64,000 bases of DNA from Costus lasius (lineage: Eukaryota; Streptophyta; Magnoliopsida; Zingiberales; Costaceae), in NCBI GenBank assembly GCA_027563935.2, contig JANVAS020000203.1, positions 1,860,001-1,924,000 of the forward strand, written 5' to 3'. How positions within the stretch are numbered: position 1 is the first letter of the stretch; every line of letters begins with the position of its first letter. Positions 45,401 through 56,404 of the stretch are shown here, piece by piece. Under the pieces are notes generated by a model. That model worked only from the letters and a program-made list of their open reading frames with translations. It was not told where the DNA came from and made no database searches. The translations under genes were made by a program, and so were the position numbers.

Positions 45401-45575
45401 CGAGATTTATGAGATTTGAGTTTTGTGAATTTGTGTGTATGGATTTATGGAAATTTTTCAGATAGTGTTTTCTTGAACTCGGTTTTACCTAGCATATGAT
45501 CGATCTTATATGAAACATCCTGTATCATTTGTGAATTGTGCCATTTGTTTGGGGTTAAGAATGTGGGATGTTACA
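42408..45575 (+). repeat. 5' LTR of the 42-kb Tekay element
   Basis: 3,168 bp. It opens with an 8-bp inverted repeat TAAGATCC-AA-GGATCTTA (42410-42427). 44222-44495 is a four-unit tandem array of ~77 bp. CACTGGGCTGTGTAGCTCACC (about 44904) matches in position a motif in the 30-kb element's LTR. Antisense frames inside (42914-43231, 43905-44258) recur unchanged in the 3' LTR only because the LTRs are nearly identical. Confidence 0.95.
44222..44495 (+). repeat. Four tandem ~77-bp units in the Tekay LTR
   Basis: Units start at about 44222, 44300, 44377 and 44454. Each contains GCAAAGTGCCA, GTCxTGxxC and GGGGCCACCTCTTGAT. The last unit is the most diverged. The 3' LTR has the same array at 52161-52434. 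The module also occurs twice, spaced about 107 bases apart, in the LTRs of the 30-kb element. Confidence 0.85.
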
Positions 45576-45578
45576 GAA

Positions 45579-45590
45579 TGGTATCAGAGG
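45579..45590 (+). other. Primer-binding site of the 42-kb Tekay element
   Basis: TGGTATCAGAGG, initiator tRNA-Met type, three bases after the 5' LTR. Confidence 0.92.
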
Positions 45591-45724
45591 AGTTGGCTAG
45601 CTAAAACTTAGTTTGGGGGAAAACATGTTTGTGTATTGCTAGACACCTGTTAGGTTTATGATTGTTTTCCTGACTATGATATGTGTGTGACTATGATATG
45701 TGCGTGTAGGAATTTGAATTTAAG

Positions 45725-48700
45725 ATGGTGCGAACCAGAGGAAATGCTAGTGATGAGGGCGAGCAGACCCCGAACCTCACGAGAACTATTGAGGCTCTGA
45801 CTGGCATGGTTCAGCAACAAGGTGCTATGATAGAAAGGCAAGCTCAGATGCTGCAGCAGCAGCAGACTCAGCACCAAGAAGCACAACAGCAGCTCTTGCA
45901 GCAGCTGACTCAAGAGAGACCCCAGACTACTACTCGAGCAGTGGGGGATGACTCTCAGGAGGGCGCTCACAGGCGCTATGCTTCACTTGTGAGTGAATTC
46001 CAGAAACTGGGTCCCAGCTCTTTTTATGGGGGCTCAGAATCCAGTAATGCCGAAAATTGGCAGCTGTGCTTGGAAAAGATTTTCCAAGTTATGCGTTGCT
46101 CGGACGAAGACAAGTTATGTCTGACCACCTACATGATGCGTGCTGACGCAGATGAGTGGTGGAAAGGCGTGGTGAGACTTGCCGAAGAAAGACATGAGAC
46201 TGTAGACTGGCCTTACTTCTTGTCTCGATTTAACGAGAAGTATTTCCCAGATAGCTTGGTTGAGGACCGAGAGGTGGAATTTATTCACCTGGAGCAGGGT
46301 GATATGACAGTGGACCAGTATGAATTACAGTTCACGAAATTGGGAAAGTATGCTCCTCATCTGATAAACACTGAAAAGAGGAGAGCTACCAAGTTTCTCA
46401 GAGGTCTCAGATGGGACATTAGAGAGCAGGTTGGTGCTCAACACTTGGAGACCTATGTTGAAACTATTGGGCGAGCGCGCACCATTGAGAGGTATATATC
46501 TGAGAGGAGTTCTCATGTTGCCGTGACAGTAGTTCCTGCAGCTGAGGCGGCGGTTCCTCAGCATGGCAGTGGCGGCAAGGGTAAGAAGTACCCTAGGCAT
46601 AAAGATTATAAGAAGAGCAGGTATAAGCCTTACTCCTACAAGGCACCGCAGCAGTCCAGGGATGCACCACAGCAGTTCAGGGATGCCAGGGAGGCAAGAA
46701 ACGGTATCACTTGTAGTCATTGTGGGCTCAAGGGACATCTAGTGAAAGACTGCCATAGGAAGAATGGTGTATGCTTCAGGTGTAAGAAACCAAGGCACAT
46801 GGCTAAGGACTGCAGAGAACCTGAGATGCAACCTAGAGGCGCAGATAAGCCTACAGTCCAGACTAGAGTGTATGCTGTGGCTGAGAAGGATACACGAGCT
46901 TACCGATCCGTCGTGGAAGGTACTTTATTCGTATTTGATCAGTTAGCCCGCATATTATTTGACCCTGGTGCAAATTTATCTTTTGTATCTGTTAAGTTTG
47001 CTGCATGTTTACCTGTGTTACCTAAGGTAATGAATTATGCTGTGTCTGTGAGTACTCCCTTAGGAAAATCGTTATCTACAGATACTGTTTGTGCTGACTG
47101 TGTAGTACATGTAGAGGGTTATGAGTTTCTGGTAGATCTAATCCTCTTAGACATGCAAGATTATGATATCATCTTAGGAATGGATTGGTTGTCTTCCCAT
47201 CATGCCTCTGTGGATTGCTTTGAGAAAGTAATCACTTTGAATTTGTTAGATGGGAATCGACTGTTTGTGAGAGGTCTAGTGTCAGACCAAGGACCGCATG
47301 TGATATCTTTCCTGCAGGCCAGGAAATTACTTGCTAATGGGTGCAAGGGTTATCTTGCGCATGTTAAGGTGCAGGATGAGTCTACTTCTGATCTGACTCA
47401 GATGGCGGTGGTGAAAGAATTTCCTGATGTGTTCTCTGAAGAATTTTCAGGTTTGCCACCGATTAGAGAAGTAGAATTTGGCATTGAGTTGGCGCCAGGT
47501 ACGGCACCTATCTCCAGAGCTCCTTATCGTATGGCTACTTCAGAGTTGGTCGAGCTTAAGAAACAACTGGAGGAATTGTTAGAGAAAGGATATATTCGGC
47601 CTAGTGCTTCACCTTGGGGAGCGCCAGTGTTATTTGTGAAGAAAAAAGATGGAACCCTGAGGATGTGTATAGACTACAGGCAGCTTAACCAAGTGACTAT
47701 CAAGAATAAGTATCCTCTTCCCAGAATTGATGATCTATTTGATCAATTACAGGGAGCGACAGTGTTCTCTAAGATTGATCTGAGATCAGGATATTATCAG
47801 CTTAGAGTCAAGGATGAGGATATATTTAAGACTGCTTTCAGGACCAGGTATGGGCATTTCGAATTTTTAGTTATGCCTTTTGGACTGACGAATGCACCTG
47901 CTGTCTTCATGGATTTGATGAACAGGGTATTCCATGAGTTGCTTGACTCTTGTGTGGTGGTCTTTATAGACGATATTTTGGTATACTCACGGACTACTTC
48001 AGATCATGTCAGTGACTTGCGCAGAGTGCTGGAGATCTTGAGGAAGAACCGGTTATATGCCAAGGCTAGCAAGTGTGAGTTCTGGCTAGAGAAGATCAGT
48101 TTTCTGGGTCATGTGATTTCTGGTCAAGGGGTGTCTGTGGATCCAGTTAAAGTGCAAGCTATCCTTAATTGGGGAAGACCGACTAGTGCTACTGAGATCA
48201 GGAGTTTTCTGGGTTTAGCAGGTTACTACCGGAGATTTGTTGAGGGATTCTCCAAGCTGGCGGGTCCTTTAACTAAATTAACCAGAAAAGAGGCTAAGTT
48301 TATTTGGGATGATAAGTGTGAAGAGAGTTTTCAAGAGCTGAAAAGGAGATTGACTAGTACACCGATCCTCATTATTCCTAGTGATGGGGAAAGGTTTACT
48401 GTATATACGGATGCTTCTGGCAAAGGGTTGGGTTGTGTCTTGATGCAGAAGGGTTCTGTAGTAGCCTATGCTTCGAGACAACTGAAGGAGTATGAATTGA
48501 ACTACCCTACTCATGATTTAGAGTTGGCGGCCGTAGTCTTTGCTTTGAAGATATGGCGTCACTATTTGTTGGGTCAGGAGTTTGATCTGTTCACTGATCA
48601 CCAGAGTCTCAAGTATATCTTCACTCAGAAGGACTTGAACATGAGACAGAGAAGATGGATGGAGTTGATCAAAGACTATGACTTCTCCATTCAGTATCAG

Positions 48701-50317
48701 GCTGGAAAGGCCAATGTAGTGGCGGATGCGCTGAGCAGACATCCAGTTACTTCAGTAGCTGCTTTACGGGTTAGTGAGTGGCAGTTACTGCAGGAGTTCA
48801 GAGATCTCAAGATCAGTGTTTCTCCTAAAGTTCAGACTGGTTACGTGGCTTTTCTCAGAGTACAGTCTGCTTTGTTGCAGAAGATCAGAGATCAGCAGTC
48901 TGTGGATCCGAAATTAGTTCAGATCAGGGATAGTCTGGTTGATGGCGCAGTTCAGGATTTTAGCCTGTCTGATGATGGTATTCTTCGGTTTCGTGGAAGG
49001 GTATGTGTCCCTGAGGAACCGAGCTTGAGGAAAGAAATATTGGAGGACAGCCATAACTCCAAATATTCTCTACATCCTGGTGTGACTAAGATGTATCAGG
49101 ACCTCAAGAAAAATTTTTGGTGGCCGGGTATGAAGAAAGAGGTATATGATTTTGTCTCTAGGTGTTTAACCTGTCAGATTGTAAAGGCTGAACATCAGAA
49201 GCCTGGTGGTTTGTTGCAGTCTCTTCCTATTCCTGAGTGGAAGTGGGAATGCATCAGTATGGATTTTGTATGTGGTTTGCCCAGAACCAGATTGGGTCAT
49301 GATGCTATTTGGGTGATTGTTGATAGACTTACTAAATCAGCCCATTTTCTTCCGGTTAAGATGACTTATTCTTTAGAGAGGCTGGCCAGATTGTACATTG
49401 ATGAGATAGTCAGACTGCATGGAGTTCCGGTTGATATTGTGTCTGATAGGGACTCTCGATTTTTGTCCAGGTTTTGGAAGAGTTTACAGGAGGGTTTGGG
49501 TACTAAGTTGAGTTTTAGTACAGCATACCATCCTCAGTCTGATGGCCAGACGGAGCGTACTATACAGACTCTAGAAGATCTTTTGAGAGCCTATGTGGTA
49601 GATTGGAGTTCTGAGTGGAACCGGGATTTATCTTTGATAGAGTTCACTTATAATAATAGTTTCCACTCCAGTATTCAGATGGCTCCTTATGAGGCTTTGT
49701 ATGGGAGAAGGTGTAGGACTCCCTTGTGTTGGGAGGAAACTGGTGACAGAATGATTTTGAGATCTGATGCAGTACAGGAGACTACTGATAAGGTCAGAGA
49801 GATCCGGGATAAACTGAAAATTTCTCGGGACAGACAGAAGAGTTATGCTGATGACCGTCGTCGTTCCTTGGAGTTTATGGTAGGGGATCATGTGTTCTTG
49901 AAGGTGTCACCTACTAAGGGTGTTATGAGGTTTGGCAAAAAGGGCAAGTTGAGCCCTAGGTTTGTAGGCCCTTTTGACATTATTGAGAGAATTGGTCTAG
50001 TGGCTTACCGGTTAGCTTTACCTCCTGCTTTGGATCATGTGCATAATGTATTCCATGTCTCTACTTTGAGGAAATATCATCCTGATCCATCTCATGTATT
50101 GGAGTTGGAACCTCTTCAGATTCAGAATGATTTGACTTTTGAGGAAAGACCTCTCCGGATTGTGGATAGAAAAGATAAAGTCCTGAGGAACAAGACTATA
50201 CCTTTGGTAAAGGTTATCTGGGGAAATCAGTCAGTGGAGGAGGCGACATGGGAGACTGAAGCTGATATGAGGAAATTTTATACTTACCTCTTTGATGATA
50301 TGGATGCTGAGCTTTAG
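45725..50317 (+). CDS. Tekay/Del gag-pol polyprotein, intact, 1530 aa
   Basis: One open frame starting [12 protein letters not shown] encodes all proteins for copying and integration. In order: Gln-rich coiled coil (about 25-65), Retrotrans_gag core (about 95-215), zinc knuckles at 330-343 and 350-363, aspartic protease [13 protein letters not shown] (Asp413), RT from about 580 with FIDDILVYS (747-755), RNase H YTDASGKG (Asp896), integrase zinc module ending CLTCQ, the integrase triad Asp1180, Asp1241 and Glu1277, and a chromodomain-like [14 protein letters not shown] near residue 1500. The RT-before-integrase order and the chromodomain-like tail place it in the gypsy chromoviruses, best Tekay/Del. 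No stop or frameshift is seen. With near-identical LTRs it is the best candidate here for a live element. Confidence 0.96.
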   Translation: MVRTRGNASDEGEQTPNLTRTIEALTGMVQQQGAMIERQAQMLQQQQTQHQEAQQQLLQQLTQERPQTTTRAVGDDSQEGAHRRYASLVSEFQKLGPSSFYGGSESSNAENWQLCLEKIFQVMRCSDEDKLCLTTYMMRADADEWWKGVVRLAEERHETVDWPYFLSRFNEKYFPDSLVEDREVEFIHLEQGDMTVDQYELQFTKLGKYAPHLINTEKRRATKFLRGLRWDIREQVGAQHLETYVETIGRARTIERYISERSSHVAVTVVPAAEAAVPQHGSGGKGKKYPRHKDYKKSRYKPYSYKAPQQSRDAPQQFRDAREARNGITCSHCGLKGHLVKDCHRKNGVCFRCKKPRHMAKDCREPEMQPRGADKPTVQTRVYAVAEKDTRAYRSVVEGTLFVFDQLARILFDPGANLSFVSVKFAACLPVLPKVMNYAVSVSTPLGKSLSTDTVCADCVVHVEGYEFLVDLILLDMQDYDIILGMDWLSSHHASVDCFEKVITLNLLDGNRLFVRGLVSDQGPHVISFLQARKLLANGCKGYLAHVKVQDESTSDLTQMAVVKEFPDVFSEEFSGLPPIREVEFGIELAPGTAPISRAPYRMATSELVELKKQLEELLEKGYIRPSASPWGAPVLFVKKKDGTLRMCIDYRQLNQVTIKNKYPLPRIDDLFDQLQGATVFSKIDLRSGYYQLRVKDEDIFKTAFRTRYGHFEFLVMPFGLTNAPAVFMDLMNRVFHELLDSCVVVFIDDILVYSRTTSDHVSDLRRVLEILRKNRLYAKASKCEFWLEKISFLGHVISGQGVSVDPVKVQAILNWGRPTSATEIRSFLGLAGYYRRFVEGFSKLAGPLTKLTRKEAKFIWDDKCEESFQELKRRLTSTPILIIPSDGERFTVYTDASGKGLGCVLMQKGSVVAYASRQLKEYELNYPTHDLELAAVVFALKIWRHYLLGQEFDLFTDHQSLKYIFTQKDLNMRQRRWMELIKDYDFSIQYQAGKANVVADALSRHPVTSVAALRVSEWQLLQEFRDLKISVSPKVQTGYVAFLRVQSALLQKIRDQQSVDPKLVQIRDSLVDGAVQDFSLSDDGILRFRGRVCVPEEPSLRKEILEDSHNSKYSLHPGVTKMYQDLKKNFWWPGMKKEVYDFVSRCLTCQIVKAEHQKPGGLLQSLPIPEWKWECISMDFVCGLPRTRLGHDAIWVIVDRLTKSAHFLPVKMTYSLERLARLYIDEIVRLHGVPVDIVSDRDSRFLSRFWKSLQEGLGTKLSFSTAYHPQSDGQTERTIQTLEDLLRAYVVDWSSEWNRDLSLIEFTYNNSFHSSIQMAPYEALYGRRCRTPLCWEETGDRMILRSDAVQETTDKVREIRDKLKISRDRQKSYADDRRRSLEFMVGDHVFLKVSPTKGVMRFGKKGKLSPRFVGPFDIIERIGLVAYRLALPPALDHVHNVFHVSTLRKYHPDPSHVLELEPLQIQNDLTFEERPLRIVDRKDKVLRNKTIPLVKVIWGNQSVEEATWETEADMRKFYTYLFDDMDAEL

Positions 50318-50333
50318 AGGACTAAAGCTTTAT

Positions 50334-50346
50334 AAGGAGGGAGGAA
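50334..50346 (+). other. Polypurine tract of the 42-kb Tekay element
   Basis: AAGGAGGGAGGAA directly before the 3' LTR. Confidence 0.92.
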
Positions 50347-53300
50347 TGTAAGATCCAAGGATCTTAAGTTCTGGTAAGCATTATTTTGATTTAAATAAAA
50401 TTATTGACTATGATAATTTTATGTATTGGTTGTCAAATTATAGTTAATTAACTAGAGATTTTGGTTGTTAATTTATTGTAAATAAATTAGAGATTATTTA
50501 TTTGATTGTTGGCTGATTTATGATAAATTATTATTGGTTGTTCATGATAAATTAATTAGGATTTATGGTTGTAAATTGTAAGTTAATTAATTAGAACTTA
50601 TTGGTTAATTAATTAGACCTTATTGGTTAATTAATTAAATTCTTATTGGATATTAATTAAATCCTTATTGGATTTGTGTTTAAGTGAAATAATTAATTGG
50701 ATATTAGATTTACAATTCAAATTATTAGTTAAATGGATTAAGTCCTAATCGGATTAACTAATTGGATTTTAAAATTCGAATTTAGTTAGTTAAATGGGTT
50801 AAACCTATTTGAATTAATGGGTTAATGGGTTTAAAATTTTAAAATCCAAAGTTTAAGTGGGAATTGCGCTTAGGGTAAGAGTTTTTGGCGATTTTGGCTT
50901 GAGGAAAATTGTGGGCGACGGCTTGAGAAGAAGTGGCGATTCTTGAAGAGTTTTGAGGTGATTTTCTTCATCTTCTTCCCTTGGCGATTTTTCCTTGAAG
51001 AGAAGAAATTCCTTTGGCGGGTTCTTGAAGATTTTTGGGCGACTTAAAAGCTTTAGACGATTTCTTTTGTGGAGAATTTTCGGTTTAAGAGGTGAGTGGT
51101 GTGTCTTTTCGATTCCTAGCAATTTGGTTGTATTAATTAATGAGTTAGATTGATTGGAAAGTTTTATCATGCTAAAAACCGAATTTGAACCATTTATTCA
51201 TGAAAACCGAAATTTGATATTAATCTTGATATTGTGGTTAACATGTTTACATGTGAATTGAATCTTGATATTTCTCCATGAAAAGTTAGTTTAGGGTATT
51301 TTCCATGAAAACCGAATTTAAGGCATATCTCCATGAAAACCGAATTTAGGGTAATTATTGTGTGGAGTTTAGGAAGCATTAAATCATTGATCTTGAGTAT
51401 GAAATTCTTGTTAACTAAGGTGTTAATTAAGGTGTATTTTTAAATTGATATTATGTTTGAAACCGTGGGTTACATGTGTGATTTGTAAAGCAATTATGCT
51501 TTAAATTTTATGTTGATTTTAGGGGCGCATGATAAATGTTATATGTCGAATTTTATGGATGCTTGATAAATTGCCAATAATGTTATGTTGTAAAACTCAT
51601 GTTTATTTAATTAAGATCATGTAATCATGTTTGAGAACATTGGGTGATAATTTAGCAAAATTACACTGAACTGACCAGCCTGAAATTTAAGGACTACACT
51701 ATATTCGGTGATGTTCGAATATAAAATATTATGTGTTATGTTATATGATTTTGAGCAATATGTGTGATCATGTGAATTTTGAACAATATGTGTGATTATG
51801 TGAATTGGGAAAAAAAAATTATGAGTTATGTGAATTTGGAAAATTATGAGATTATGTGATGGTTAGGACTAAGGCTAGGTGTAACTATGAACTCAAGGGG
51901 ATAGTCCTTATGTGTTATGTTAAGGGTTTGAATTTCAGCCCTGTATTGTGATATGTGAGGAGGTTGATGTTCAGCCTGCCTATTATGATTATTGTGATGG
52001 GGGTTGATGTTCAGCCTGCCCGATATGATTTTTGTGATGACTATCCTAGAGTCTAGTTGACACTTAGGAGTCCACCTTTGTGAAATATGTTCACCTATGT
52101 GAAATATGAAATAAGATGTGTCTGTTGTCCAGTAGGAACCTTTTGGGAGAACGGGTTTTTGACGCAAAGTGCCATGTCTTGGTCGGACAGGGGCCACCTC
52201 TTGATGTCATAACTCTTTTATGTGATGGGGTAATATAAGACGCAAAGTGCCATGTCTTGATCAGACAGGGGCCACCTCTTGATGTCATTACTCTTTATGT
52301 GACAGGGTGATATAAGACGCAAAGTGCCATGTCTTGATCAGACAGGGGCCACCTCTTGATGTCATCACTCTGATGTGTTATGGGGTGAGAGAGCAAAGTG
52401 CCACGTCGTGACCTGGCGGGGGCCACCTCTTGATTCTACTCACTGTCCAGGTTTATGTGTTGCATGCAGCTCCCAGTGCTTTGGCCAAGCCGGGTTAGAC
52501 CATATTGGTCACTACTGAATATGCTGGACAACTAGGTTGCTTATGTGTTGGTGTGTTTAGTGGTTTAGAGTATAACTCTAGAACCTGAGTTTGTGAACCT
52601 AAGTTGTTATGTGTTTAGTTAGTTTAAAATATATGTGTTTAATTGGGTTAGAGTAAAACTCTAGAACCTGAGTTTGTGAACATGAGTTTGTTATATGCTA
52701 GTGTGTACATCTGACTGTCTATATGGTTTCTGTTTCTTTATTTTGTTATATGTTGACATAATGTTCTTGTTAAAGATTTTTAAAATAATCTGCCTATATT
52801 TTTGAGTGTATGTTATGGATGGTCGATTTAGACTATCCACTCACTGGGCTGTGTAGCTCACCCCTCATTATTTTCAGGCATAGAGCAGGGGCACATTTCA
52901 TGAGTAACATTGGCGTGGATATTATGTTTGCTGCTTAAGAACTTTTATGCTAAAATTTTCTGGAGCCGGTTGTGGCTAAACCATATGATTTATATGAACT
53001 ATGTGAACCATGTGATGTGAACCATGTGAACTATGTGAATTTGTGTTGCCAGATTGTGGCAGTTAACTGAGTTTGATTTTTGTGTCACCGCGGGCTTCAG
53101 CCTGGTTTCGGTGTTTGGTATGAGTTTATAAAATCGATTTTGTGATTTTGTTTTGAATTTCGGCTTGTTGTATATTCTGTGAAATCGGTTTTGATATACC
53201 CTGTAACTTGCATATGTCTAGTGCAAGTATTGCCTGGTGGCAGGTACCTTTATGGATTTTATGAATTTTAATCGGTTTTGATTTAACTGTTGCCTTGCAT

Positions 53301-53514
53301 ATGTCTAGTGCAAGGATTGCGTGGTGGCAGGTACCCTTACGAGATTTATGAGATTTGAGTTTTGTGAATTTGTGTGTATGGATTTATGGAAATTTTTCAG
53401 ATCGTGTTTTCTTGAACTCGGTTTTACCTAGCATATGATCGATCTTATATGAAACATCCTGTATCATTTGTGAATTGTGCCATTTGTTTGGGGTTAAGAA
53501 TGTGGGATGTTACA
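50347..53514 (+). repeat. 3' LTR of the 42-kb Tekay element
   Basis: 3,168 bp, same length as the 5' LTR at a constant offset of 7,939, followed by CATTC. Confidence 0.95.
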
Positions 53515-53519
53515 CATTC

Positions 53520-54590
53520 TATCTAAAATTCATATCGGGTGCTCTGCATATGTTGCATCAGACTAGACTAGGATTGTTAAATCTGTCAAGACATGAGCTG
53601 GGTCATAAATATATTTCCTTACCATTGAAACATGGAATACATTGTAAACTCCGGCTAATGCAGGTGGAAGTGCGAATCTGTATGCAACTGGACCCACCCT
53701 CTCTAGGATTTCAAAGGGTCTAATGTAACGAGGAACTAATTTTTCTTTATTTCCAAACTGTATCACCCCCTTCATGGGTGATACATTCAAAAATACATGC
53801 TCACCTATTGAAAATTCTAGATCCCTCCTCTTGAGATCCACGTAATTTTCTGCCTACTCTGAGTAGTTAATAATCTATGTCTGATCTTTTGCACCAACTC
53901 AACATCATGTTGAATCATATGAGGGCCTACAACACATTTCTCACTTAGCACATCCCACAACATTGATGATCTACACTTTCTACCATACAATACTTCAAAT
54001 GGAGCTATTTGGATTCTTGAGTGATAGCTATTATTATAAGAAAATTCTACTAAATGCAAATGGCTCTCCCAACTTTCACCAAAATCCAGGACACATGCCC
54101 TAAGTAAGTCCTCTAATGTTTGAATTGTTCTTTCTGATTGCTCATCGGTTTGAGGATGAAAAACAGTAACTAAAATGAAGCTAGGTACCCTAGACCTTTT
54201 GTGGACTTCCCCAGAATCTTGAGGTAAACCTGGGATCCTTGTTTGATATGATACTAATAGGTATACCATGCATTCTAATAATTTCTATGCAGTACCGGTC
54301 TGCTAGCTTATCCGTAGGGTAGGTCTTCTTCATAGCTAGAAAATGGGCTACTTTTGTCAACCTATCAACAATCACCCAAATTGACTCATGTCACTTTTAG
54401 GACCTTGGAAGCCCAGAGACAAAGTCCATAGTCACATGTTCTCATTTCCACTCTAGGATGGGAACATTTATAATTTACCTGCCAGTTTGAAGTGTTTAAC
54501 ATTAACTTATTGACATACTAAGCACTGTGAAACAAACTTAGCCACATCTCTTTTATTCCCATGCCACTAATAGGACTTCTTAATATCTTT
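53520..54590 (-). pseudogene. Del-like relic: integrase remnant
   Basis: Overlapping minus-strand frames (54190-54375, 53817-54269, 53563-53841) give successive parts of a gypsy integrase: a zinc-binding CLVCQ near 54515, [66 protein letters not shown], and the GPY/F-like [20 protein letters not shown]. Frame changes occur near 54200 and 53830 and stops near 54400-54480. Its C-terminal end is at 42280-42402, beyond the Tekay insertion. The upstream part of pol is missing past 54590. Confidence 0.85.
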
Positions 54591-55125
54591 ATATGGCTCT
54601 ATTTGGCATAGCTGAAACTTTTAGCTTTTGCTGGTTAAAGAAATGCTGATTGAAAAGTAGCTGGTTAGAAAAGTTAAAAGGTGTTTGGCTAAACTACTTT
54701 GCTCGTCAATTTTTTTTAAAAATATATAATATTTTTAAACAAAAAACAATTAAAAGGATTTTTTAAAAATAAAAAAATAAAATAATATTAATAAATAATT
54801 TTTAATTTAAAATTAAATTTAATAATAATAATTTTTATTGAAACAACATTAATTTTTAAAAATGAAAAAATTTTAAATAATAAATAAAAATAATTTTAAA
54901 TATAATAATTTTTATTAAAATAATAATAAAAAAGACACATGAATGTAGGTGCAAACATGAGATATAAAAAGAAAAATAGTTAAAAAGTAACCAAAAGTAG
55001 CTCCCTTCCAGCTTTTCCAAACCCATGCTGCTTCTAGGTTCCAAACCTAGAAGCAGCTTGCCAACACCCCAACTTTTCAAAAATCTACTATTTTGACTAG
55101 CAAAAGCAGAGTCTAAACGTTAGAC
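54591..55125. mobile_element. AT-rich MITE-like segment
   Basis: It lies at the point where the integrase relic ends. TTAGCTTTTGCTGGTTAAAG (54612-54631) is an imperfect inverted match to CTATTTTGACTAGCAAAAGC (55086-55105). The centre (54700-54950) is A/T homopolymer-rich. A perfect 14-bp-stem hairpin lies at 55027-55057. It resembles hAT-type MITEs in layout, but exact termini and a target duplication were not found. Confidence 0.4.
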
Positions 55126-55663
55126 TACAACATTTAGACTCTGACGTTATGAAGAACACTACAAGGAGATTTCTCTTTCTACACAGGTATATGTTTCTAT
55201 CCCTTTTCTTCTTCCTCACTCTATTCTCGCGGAGAGGATACTCCTACAAAATCACTTTTACGAAGACGTGAACTCCGGACTAAATCACGAAGAGGATACT
55301 CTTACAAAATCACTTTCGCAGAGAGTAAACTCTAGACTAAATCCTAGAGAATGATACACTAGTAAAAAAAACAATATCGAGCCCAAAAAAAAACTACTGT
55401 TCATCCCACAGCCGACATGCACTCGACGTAGTATTTTCAGACGATCCTTTCATCAAATCCAGGCAACCGATCGGCGTCAAACTTTAGCCACACCGTCTCC
55501 TTAAGTGTGCGCAGCAACACACGAAAGGATCTGGCCATCTGACTGCCAAATTGCTAAAATCGGAAACTTTTGTCCCGGTGACCCTATTTCCGCTAAAATC
55601 ATCGATTCACCTTTGATGCTCCACCGGACGGCATCAAGCTCTGGCCACGAGCCCCCCTCAACA
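55126..55663. other. Unassigned DNA with a ~60-bp duplication
   Basis: No gene is recognised. GAGGATACTCCTACAAAATC (about 55234) and GAGGATACTCTTACAAAATC (about 55294) start two diverged tandem units that end GACTAAATC. The rest (55360-55660) is moderately GC-rich without open frames of note, and could belong to the 3' part of an element whose LTR follows. Confidence 0.35.
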
Positions 55664-56404
55664 TGTTGGTGTTTATGCCCTTGGACTTGTTATTGGTCTG
55701 TCTTGTACTACTTGACATAGATATTTTATATATCATTCTGGCATTATTGTTATTATGCTATGTTTACATCTACAACTATGTACTTACATGATAATGTCCC
55801 TAGAGACAGATTGTATCTGTGCTCAAACTTATATCCCTAGTTAAGTATGTGAGTGGATAAGGGACAACTCTGGTACATGTGAGACTAGTATATGGGCTAG
55901 TTAGGCATGAGGTGCTAACGCAGACATATGGGTATACCAGTAGTGGATATATTGGACTGGCCCGCTGTGAGGCTTTAACTTAGTGTCATGAGTTAACCTC
56001 ATAAGTGACAGGAGATGCACTAATCCCTTGACTTGAGGTCATTGACTCTTCTACATGGCTAGAGATATGCTTTGATACAGCCTAATGCCTCACTGTAGTT
56101 GGGAGGTTATAACAGTTGTCATTGGGTATGTCACAACCAATATGAGAAGATCAATGGACAAACATAGGATTTGCCCCTTCTTGAGGGAAGCTTGATATCC
56201 ACGGGCCCCCATGGTTGCATGACTGAAAGTGTATGACCATACCCAAGTGAAACCCTGATTTAGTCATGACCATGAGATTGGGTGAAAACAAAGTGGTGAC
56301 ACACTTTGTCCAATCGGATATCACTTTGGCAAAGAGATTGTAATGCAACGGTATCTTGTTGTGATGATGGAGATGTCGATATTGATATCCATTCCGAATA
56401 CTTG
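55664..56404 (+). repeat. Copia LTR fragment, left part
   Basis: Starts TGTTGGTGTTTATGCCCTTG, like the 18.8-kb Copia LTR (TGTTGGGGTATGCCCTTAAG). It shares in order a GGGTATACC/ATTGGA block, CTTGACTTGAGGTCA (compare CTTTGACTTGAGATCA at 19156) and a GGGCCCCC stretch. It is a diverged relative, not the same family copy. Interrupted at ACTTG by the next solo LTR. Confidence 0.6.

Larger units (their letters stand above)
42408..53514 (+). mobile_element. Complete Tekay/Del-type gypsy chromovirus, 11,107 bp
   Basis: Two 3,168-bp LTRs (42408-45575 and 50347-53514) start TGTAAGATCC and end GGATGTTACA; CATTC is duplicated at 42403-42407 and 53515-53519. Only three mismatches between the LTRs were seen by eye (near 44694, 45353 and 45485 against the 3' copies), so insertion is very recent. 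The primer site, full polyprotein and purine tract are intact. It is inserted in the coding region of an older gypsy relic of opposite orientation. Confidence 0.96.

Noticed and set aside
53475..53723. 82-residue plus-strand frame crossing the Tekay LTR edge
   Set aside because: It is the complement of the integrase relic and crosses an insertion boundary.
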